Assembly: GCA_030619765.1 (NCBI GenBank) | Contig: JAUXAU010000032.1 | Location: 1 to 35,454 of the forward strand | DNA: 35,454 nt | Reading direction: 5' to 3' | Origin: Thermoplasmatota archaeon | GTDB lineage: Archaea > Thermoplasmatota > E2 > DHVEG-1 | The notes under the pieces: model-generated | Told to the model about the DNA's origin: nothing | The model's input: only the letters and a program-made list of their open reading frames with translations | Databases searched by the model: none | Part shown: positions 30,941-35,454 of the stretch, piece after piece | Layout: every line of letters begins with the position of its first letter | Position numbering within the stretch: the first letter of the stretch is position 1 | Program-made: the position numbers and the translations under genes

Positions 30941-31000
30941 ATCTAAAGAACTTTAAAAATTCAATTTTTTAAGGATCTAGATCTATATATTAAGAACGTC
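30941..31000. repeat. Direct repeat D, copy 1
   Basis: AATCTAAAGAACTTTAAAAA, a variable stretch, then TTTAAGGATCTAGATCTATA and TATTAAGAAC. The same frame recurs at 31831-31889. Between the constant parts the copies differ (ATTCAATTTT against ATTTGGTT). From 31001 to 31200 there are two imperfect copies of AAAATTACT-x-AAATKAC and TTTTGAG but no gene. Confidence 0.55.
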
Positions 31001-31213
31001 GCCATTAGTTAAAACATATTTTCGGGGGTAACAAAAAAGACAATTAGTGTTATTTTAAGCAAATTGTGTAAAAACAGTAAAATTACTGAAATTACACAAA
31101 TGAGTGATTTTGAGTAAAAATCCGAAATTTCTGAAAATTACTAAAATGACTAATTTTGAGCCAAAACCATAAAAAACCATATTTTCTCTCAATTACACTA
31201 ATCTATGTTATGT

Positions 31214-31530
31214 TCTATATTATAATATAGATAACCTGGATTATAATCCAGCATTAAACCAGGACCATAATCTAGGTTGTATCCAATATTATAATCTAGG
31301 TAACATGGATTATAACCGTTGTTATAACCTTCGTAACATAGGTTATACCATATGTTTGAACATCGTCTTGAACCTATGTTGTAATCAATGTTATAACCTT
31401 TGTAATATATGTTATAAGGATGGTTATACCTTTCATAAGGATGGTTATACATTACATTTGAATGTTACGTATGACTTACCTCGTAAAGATGGTTATACCT
31501 TTCATAAGGATGGTTACACCATAGTTAAAA
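31214..31530. repeat. AT-rich degenerate minisatellite of TTATAA-centred palindromes
   Basis: The tract starts with 31214-31231 TCTATATTATAATATAGA (perfect 18-bp palindrome) and 31236-31251 CTGGATTATAATCCAG (perfect). It then continues with many GTTATAACC-like units and three or four copies of AAGGATGGTTATACCTTTC-like units toward 31530. Both strands can be read as Tyr/Asn-rich ORFs, which follows from the repeats and is not evidence of coding. Confidence 0.6.
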
Positions 31531-31562
31531 CATAGTTTCTCTCTTTTTCTACAGTGAATAAT

Positions 31563-31787
31563 AAAAAAAAGGAATAGGTGTTTTATTTTCATTTACGATA
31601 ATTAAATGTTTTTGTAATTTTACAAATACCTTTAATCTGTCAGAGAAAATATAGGAGCAGGCAAAGGAACAGCAGAAAAAAAAACCAGTTTTTGTTTCCC
31701 CAATGTTGGGGAAACAGAAAAGCAGGTAGAAAATATATACTATCAGTGAGAAATATATAGATACACCAATTGCGTTAATTGACGCAA
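31563..31787. repeat. Palindrome module M5: box, hairpin and 18-bp palindrome
   Basis: AAAAAAAAGGAATAGGTG opens the module. GAGAAAATATA is at 31643. A long hairpin at 31689-31720 has GTTTCCCCAA, loop TG, TTGGGGAAAC, with four further outer pairs around one mismatch. TTGCGTTAATTGACGCAA (31770-31787) is an 18-bp palindrome with a single T/G mismatch. No gene is seen. Confidence 0.55.
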
Positions 31788-31830
31788 ATGACGATAGGCT
31801 TGATAGATGAGACAGTTTGATTAACTACCA

Positions 31831-31889
31831 AAAATCTAAAGAACTTTAAAAATTTGGTTTTTAAGGATCTAGATCTATATATTAAGAAC
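31831..31889. repeat. Direct repeat D, copy 2
   Basis: It repeats the frame of 30941-31000: AAATCTAAAGAACTTTAAAA, variable stretch, AAGGATCTAGATCTATATAT and TAAGAAC. It then runs into a GAACCGGTTC palindrome and CATAGTTAAAACATA, which also occurs near 31518. Confidence 0.55.
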
Positions 31890-32036
31890 CGGTTCCATTT
31901 TACACCATAGTTAAAACATATATTTTCTCTCTTTCTCTATTCATATATATATTTTCTTTTGGTCCTGAACCATCTCTCTTCTTTTTTTGGCTTCCTAAGC
32001 CATTTTTCCTATATTTTCCCTCTTTTTCTCTACTAA

Positions 32037-32220
32037 AAAAGGGATAGTTGCTAAATGAAAAGTTATGAATGCATCCATAATTTTGACATACATAGAAACT
32101 TATCGACGCATCGATAATTTTGTCATACATGAAAAGTTATGCCCATGGGCATAAGTTACCGACGCGTCGGTAATTTTTACATACATAGAAACTTACTCCT
32201 GCAGGAGTGAGTTTATCTTT
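32037..32220. repeat. Palindrome array B: five 18-bp palindromes in constant spacers
   Basis: The palindromes are at 32063-32080 (around ATGCAT, one A/C mismatch), 32100-32117 (TTATCGACGCATCGATAA, one C/A), 32137-32154 (TTATGCCCATGGGCATAA, perfect), 32156-32173 (TTACCGACGCGTCGGTAA, perfect) and 32193-32210 (around CTGCAG, one T/G). The 19-base spacers are TTTTGACATACATAGAAAC, TTTTGTCATACATGAAAAG and TTTTTACATACATAGAAAC. The third and fourth palindromes are parted by one G, as in array A. GTTTATCTTTT closes both arrays. All palindromes are exactly 18 bases. Confidence 0.85.
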
Positions 32221-32256
32221 TGAACTTTCTGTGAGTATTCTTATGTTGGTACAGGA

Positions 32257-32377
32257 TGTGATTATTAGGCCACTACTGTTACGAAAACAGGTAAAGTTTA
32301 AGTACGGGTAAAATGTCGATTTCATAAGGAGGGCATAAGATAATGAACAGCTGCTGTTCATTATGGAGAAAATATAA
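32257..32377. repeat. Composite module B: conserved block plus variable CTG-loop hairpin
   Basis: It matches module A from GATGTGATTATTAGG through CTACTGTTACGAAAACAG to ATAAGGAGGGCATA. The stem is 32340-32364: ATAATGAACAG, loop CTG, CTGTTCATTAT, 11 bp perfect, a sequence unrelated to copy A. GAGAAAATATA follows at 32366. It ends about 65 bases before the proteasome start, so it could be the leader of that gene. Confidence 0.75.
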
Positions 32378-32441
32378 TATATTAGGTTGTATTCAGGAAG
32401 ACAACGGATAAGAGTTCAGAGTCGCTAAAGAGGATTTGATA

Positions 32442-33200
32442 ATGGAACCATTTAAAATGGCGTACGATGGAGCTATTACTATATTTTCTCCTGATGGGAG
32501 ATTGTTTCAGGTGGAATATGCTCGGGAGTCGGTAAAAAGAGGAACCACTACAGTTGGAGTGAAATTTAAAGATGGTGTGGTATTAATTGTGGATAAACGA
32601 ATTATTTCTCGTTTGATAGAACCTATTTCTATTGAGAAGATCTTTCGGATAGATGAATGCATTGGTTGTGCTACGTCTGGTCTTGTTGCTGATGCACGGG
32701 TCATAGTGGACAGAGCTCGTATGGATGCGCAGATAAATGAGGTAACCTATGATGAAAAGATACCGGTTATAACTCTCGTGAAGCGTATCTGTGCTTTCAA
32801 GCATGCGTACACCCAGTATGGTTGGGTGAGGCCTTTTGGCACTAGCCTCCTTATTGCAGGTGTTGACGAGACAGGATCGCATTTGTTTGCTACCGATCCA
32901 TCTGGTGCTTTTATAGAATACAAGGTAGACAGCGAGGGAGAAGGCCGTAGTGGTGCTATGGTGTATTTCGAAGAAAACTATAAAGAGGATATGATGTTAG
33001 CAGAGGCTATCGATATGGGTATAAAGGCTATTCATAAGGGTAATGAAGGGAGATTGAATCCTGACGCGGTTGAGATAGCAGTTATCGATGCAAGGGAGAA
33101 ATTCCGGGTATTGCCACGTGATGAATCAAAAAACTATGTAAAAAAAGCAATGGAGGAAAAAATTTATGGCAGAAGAAAGAACAGAAGAAAGAACGGATGA
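32442..33200 (+). CDS. psmA: Proteasome alpha subunit
   Basis: This is a 252-residue protein from ATG 32442. It is a clear archaeal 20S alpha subunit: [20 protein letters not shown] with the alpha signature, [33 protein letters not shown] and [20 protein letters not shown]. Alpha rings gate the chamber of the cytoplasmic proteasome. The reading could extend to a TTG at 32436, but AGAGG before the ATG suits 32442. The C-terminal tail is longer than usual and very basic ([15 protein letters not shown]), because the gene runs 35 bases into alba. Usual proteasome-operon neighbours such as the SBDS homologue are absent. Confidence 0.93.
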   Translation: MEPFKMAYDGAITIFSPDGRLFQVEYARESVKRGTTTVGVKFKDGVVLIVDKRIISRLIEPISIEKIFRIDECIGCATSGLVADARVIVDRARMDAQINEVTYDEKIPVITLVKRICAFKHAYTQYGWVRPFGTSLLIAGVDETGSHLFATDPSGAFIEYKVDSEGEGRSGAMVYFEENYKEDMMLAEAIDMGIKAIHKGNEGRLNPDAVEIAVIDAREKFRVLPRDESKNYVKKAMEEKIYGRRKNRRKNG

Positions 33201-33480
33201 AAACGTAGTATATGTTGGAAGTAAACCGCCAATGAGTTATGTGCTTGCAGTGATAACACGATTTAGCACTGATGACTCGGATGAGGTTGTAATAAAAGCT
33301 AGAGGCAGAGCCATAAGTAGAGCAGTGGATACAGCAGAAATTGTAAGGAACAGGTTTGTTACAGAAGCAAAAGTAAAAGAGATAAAAATTGGTACTGAGA
33401 GCGTTACCAATGAAGAAGGTAGAACATCTAATGTATCTACAATGGAAATATACTTAATTAAAAAAAAGGTAAATAGATAG
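33166..33480 (+). CDS. albA: Alba family DNA/RNA-binding chromatin protein
   Basis: This is a 104-residue protein. [17 protein letters not shown] (about 17-33) is the Alba N-terminal motif, including the Lys that is acetylated in some family members. [20 protein letters not shown], the EIKIGTE strand and the loop [17 protein letters not shown] complete the fold. Alba dimers coat DNA and RNA. The N-terminus ([12 protein letters not shown]) is acidic. The ATG lies inside the last codons of psmA, so translation is likely coupled. Together with the element-encoded histone it gives the window two chromatin proteins. Confidence 0.93.
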   Translation: MAEERTEERTDENVVYVGSKPPMSYVLAVITRFSTDDSDEVVIKARGRAISRAVDTAEIVRNRFVTEAKVKEIKIGTESVTNEEGRTSNVSTMEIYLIKKKVNR

Positions 33481-33491
33481 CAACGATAGGT

Positions 33492-33617
33492 CTACAAGGT
33501 AATTTCTATATCGAGTTTTCTCATCAGTTCTTTGTACCTGTTTCGAAGGGTTACCTCGGTAACACCGTATTGTGCTAAAATGTCAAAACGTAATTTTTTC
33601 AGGAAAGTGTTATAAAC
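33492..33617 (-). pseudogene. Remnant of transcription factor B (TFB) C-terminus
   Basis: A 41-codon open frame with no start reads FLKKLRFDILAQYGVTEVTL, then RNRYKELMRKLDI, then stop. VTEVTLRNRYKEL is the last helix of the second cyclin repeat of archaeal TFB, which contacts the BRE. An in-frame TAA at 33618-33620 cuts it off, and the rest of TFB is absent. The fragment lies between alba and a secreted-protein gene, 0.9 kb from tbp. It may be a relic of a former tfb copy, or of recombination with it. Confidence 0.7.
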
Positions 33618-33648
33618 TTAAAAGTAAACACTACCTATTAGTGATAAG

Positions 33649-34242
33649 ATGAAAACAAAAATGTGGGCATTAATCTTGATAGGTGTTCTGCTGATGTCAT
33701 GTATACTCACAGGAACAGTAATAGCTAAGCAATCTAACGGGAGAGGACCTGTAGCCAAAGGGCGTAATGGGCAAGCGGGAAACTCTCATATTGCACATCT
33801 ATTTCTCGTTGAGAAAGATCCAGATACATGGGAGGTTGTCAGAAACGGTTCCTGGGGTAGGATGAAATATATTCTTGAAGGACCTGAATTTGACTTTATA
33901 TTCAACGGACGTAGACTAGAACCAAGTGAGAATTACACGTTGATTTATTACCCTGATCCCTGGCCAGGAAATAACTTGATTTGTTTAGGAAATGCCACCA
34001 CAAATGAAAACGGCAATATCCATATCAAGGGTTCTGTAAATACTAGTGATCTTCCACGTGAATTCGATGAAAACTTTCTATATGGTGCTAAGATTTGGCT
34101 TGTTTTATCTAGTGACGTGGATAACGACAGTGACATACCACATATGGCGGGATGGAACCCAACAGAATATCTCTTTGAATACGACCTGCTTAATTATATC
34201 TATAATGCAATAAGAAACCGCTCTTGGCACAGATTCCGATAA
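33649..34242 (+). CDS. Secreted or membrane-anchored hypothetical protein
   Basis: This is a 197-residue protein with a signal sequence (KMWALILIGVLLMSCILTG, about 4-22). The mature part is beta-rich, with FDFIFNGRRLEPSENYTLIY and YPDPWPGNNLICLGNATTNE and a NGNIHIKGSVN strand. It resembles archaeal surface proteins that carry immunoglobulin-like domains of unknown function. AGTGATAAG lies before the ATG, and TATA-like TTATAAACTT lies about 35-45 bases upstream, within the TFB remnant. Confidence 0.6.
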   Translation: MKTKMWALILIGVLLMSCILTGTVIAKQSNGRGPVAKGRNGQAGNSHIAHLFLVEKDPDTWEVVRNGSWGRMKYILEGPEFDFIFNGRRLEPSENYTLIYYPDPWPGNNLICLGNATTNENGNIHIKGSVNTSDLPREFDENFLYGAKIWLVLSSDVDNDSDIPHMAGWNPTEYLFEYDLLNYIYNAIRNRSWHRFR

Positions 34243-34265
34243 AGTTTTTCTGGAACCTAAAACCA

Positions 34266-34505
34266 CTAGTCAAAGCCTATCAATTCTCTTTTCTTTTTCT
34301 TTAAATGCTCTTGCCCACAATCAGAGCAAAGGACACCGGTACCAGGTAATATAAAATAAGCCATGCCAATTTTGATTCTTTCCTTACAGGCAGTACATCT
34401 TCTTGGTATTTTGGCTGTGTACCAATATCTTTTATTTATTATAGAATACTCTTCAAGGTTATCCACTCTTGACTGAGTTTTTTTATTCATCGTACCAGTG
34501 TGCAT
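34266..34505 (-). CDS. Zinc-ribbon protein, 79 residues
   Basis: This is a 79-residue basic protein. CTAC (about 37-40) and CSDC (60-63) form a zinc ribbon with a hydrophobic loop (IGMAYFILPGTGVL) between, and a Lys-rich end (EHLKKKKREL). A second start at Met6 is possible. Its start lies just after the tbp stop on the same strand, so it may be co-transcribed with tbp. The role is unknown. Confidence 0.6.
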   Translation of the reverse strand: MHTGTMNKKTQSRVDNLEEYSIINKRYWYTAKIPRRCTACKERIKIGMAYFILPGTGVLCSDCGQEHLKKKKRELIGFD

Positions 34506-34513
34506 AGGACCAT

Positions 34514-35047
34514 CTAATGAAGAAGCCCCAACGAATTAAGTTCTTTTGACAATTTCTCCACGGCTTTCGATACATCCTCAACGTTCCTTCCTCCAGTACA
34601 CACGATTTTTCCGGTGCTAAAAATCAATATAACTACATGCGGTTCTTTCATGCGATAAACCATCCCAGGGAACTGCTCGGGTTCATACTCTATATTTTCC
34701 ATACCAAGTGCCATAGCTGTCTCGGTGAGATCAAGTTCTCCTTCTAAGTCACCCACAGCTACGATATTTTGAACGACTATCTTGATATTCTTATAGACAT
34801 CCACGCCTAAATTTCTCAATATATCTGCTATAGTATCAACGGTTTTATGAATATCTTCAATGTTTTTCGCTCCAGTACAATTCCCTTTGCCACTTCTAAA
34901 AAGAAGCATAGCAGTCTTCGGGTCGCTTGACTTATAAACCAATCCTGGAAATTGTTCAGGTTCGTATTCAGCTCCTTTCACTGAGTGCATTATCATGTTC
35001 AGATCCAAGTTATCTGCAAAAGATGTAGATGCTACAATATTCTCCAC
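34514..35047 (-). CDS. tbp: TATA-binding protein (TBP)
   Basis: This is a 177-residue protein made of two direct repeats, as in all TBPs: EPEQFPGLVYKSSDPKTAML, FRSGKGNCTGAK, then EPEQFPGMVYRMKEPHVVIL and FSTGKIVCTGGRNVEDV. It binds the TATA box to start transcription with TFB. The GTG start at 35047 is forced by codons, but the same frame upstream reads VKIKVENIVAS, the normal TBP beginning, without ATG, GTG or TTG before an in-frame stop. An ATG at 35069 is out of frame by one. Translation may start at this GTG, or the N-terminus may be altered. TATA-like CATATATAGTGG lies near 35100. Confidence 0.95.
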   Translation of the reverse strand: MENIVASTSFADNLDLNMIMHSVKGAEYEPEQFPGLVYKSSDPKTAMLLFRSGKGNCTGAKNIEDIHKTVDTIADILRNLGVDVYKNIKIVVQNIVAVGDLEGELDLTETAMALGMENIEYEPEQFPGMVYRMKEPHVVILIFSTGKIVCTGGRNVEDVSKAVEKLSKELNSLGLLH

Positions 35048-35229
35048 TTTTATTTTTACTATACGCCATCACTATGTTTAACAAGAATACAACCACTATA
35101 TATGCCATTTCGCTCGGATTTTAGTGGTCTTCCATATTTCCCTTTATTTTTAGAACAAAACTACTTTTTTTATTTTTATAAACCTTTATATATATCATTT
35201 TTATATAGCAACGAAAAAGAGTTGATAAG

Positions 35230-35454
35230 ATGAACAAAGATAGACTGTTGAAGAAAGGATTAATTGTAGTAATTATTTTATTGTTTGTTGGAGCGAGTGT
35301 TATACCAAATATAAGCGGAAATGTAGACACTGGAACGGTAGAGGTAAAAGCCCTTGAGGTTACGGATATAACTAGTACTTCCGCTAAACTCAATGCTATA
35401 GCTCTTGGGACTATTCCTGTAAAGGCCTGGTTTTATTATGGACTGACTGATAAT
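35230..35454 (+). CDS. Secreted protein, N-terminal part (runs off the window)
   Basis: At least 75 residues, open at the window end. The signal segment is KKGLIVVIILLFVGASVIPN (about 8-27) and is followed by VKALEVTDITSTSAKLNAIA and FYYGLTDN, which reads like a fibronectin type III or similar beta domain of archaeal surface proteins. AGTTGATAAG precedes the ATG, and TATA-like ACCTTTATATATATC lies about 35-45 bases upstream. Confidence 0.65.
   Translation, partial: MNKDRLLKKGLIVVIILLFVGASVIPNISGNVDTGTVEVKALEVTDITSTSAKLNAIALGTIPVKAWFYYGLTDN

Noticed and set aside
31198-31535. Tyr/Asn-rich ORFs on both strands
   Set aside because: They arise from the TTATAA-type minisatellite; both strands being open in a repeat is expected.
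30121-32220. Palindrome arrays as CRISPR
   Set aside because: In CRISPR the repeat is constant and spacers vary; here the short spacers are constant and the palindromes vary, and unit lengths do not fit.
1-35454. tRNA or rRNA genes as integrase targets
   Set aside because: I found no T-loop plus acceptor pairing that supports a tRNA and no rRNA sequence. A tRNA scan would settle this.

Overview
The window is archaeal and low in G+C. It carries a TATA-binding protein, a proteasome alpha subunit, Alba, an HMf-type histone, an MCM N-terminal domain and an archaeo-eukaryotic primase. Many starts have Shine-Dalgarno-like GGTG or GGAGG and AT-rich TATA boxes. The NosD-like beta-helix protein, the secreted proteins and the CRISPR repeat type fit a euryarchaeon, perhaps a Thermoplasmatota-like lineage; I cannot fix the genus from sequence alone.

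Region 1 (about 0.2-12.7 kb) is one minus-strand block of tightly packed, often overlapping genes, apparently driven by a promoter near 12.76 kb. It looks like the replication and accessory module of an integrated virus or plasmid: PriS-like primase, a PriL Fe-S domain fused to an SF3/D5-like ATPase, an XPD/DinG-like Fe-S helicase, a lone MCM N-terminal domain, a histone, and many small zinc-ribbon and unknown proteins. An AT-rich non-coding stretch at 8.66-8.99 kb with facing GTTAGA repeats is a candidate origin.

Region 2 (12.8-21.6 kb) is the regulation and integration part: a ribbon-helix-helix regulator between two copies of a 9-9-9 inverted repeat, a winged-helix protein, three tyrosine recombinases, an ImmA/IrrE-like metallopeptidase, small unknown proteins, a gene fragment and a three-repeat mini-CRISPR without cas genes. 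It ends where the recombinase at 20.4-21.5 kb abuts a truncated NosD-like gene, which may mark an element boundary.

Region 3 (21.6-26.0 kb) looks chromosomal: a transglutaminase-like lipoprotein, a PurF homologue with Ser in place of the catalytic Cys2, a conserved protein of unknown function, and the C-terminal half of a short-chain dehydrogenase. The dehydrogenase is cut at about 25.99 kb by a second element, which opens with a paralogous ribbon-helix-helix regulator and a fourth recombinase (26.0-27.5 kb), followed by two tiny coupled ORFs, a winged-helix protein and an MT-A70 adenine methyltransferase.

Region 4 (28.4-32.4 kb, mainly 29.3-32.4) is the oddest part: about 3 kb with almost no credible genes but packed with palindromes, many exactly 18 bp, set in conserved frames. 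The frames repeat while the palindromic cores differ. Two copies of a composite module (palindrome array, then a conserved block, then a stem of changed sequence with the same CTG loop) lie 1.9 kb apart; the second ends just before the proteasome gene. This is the best candidate here for something undescribed.

Region 5 (32.4-35.45 kb) holds psmA overlapping alba, a 41-codon remnant of a TFB C-terminus, a secreted protein, a zinc-ribbon protein, TBP and the start of another secreted protein.
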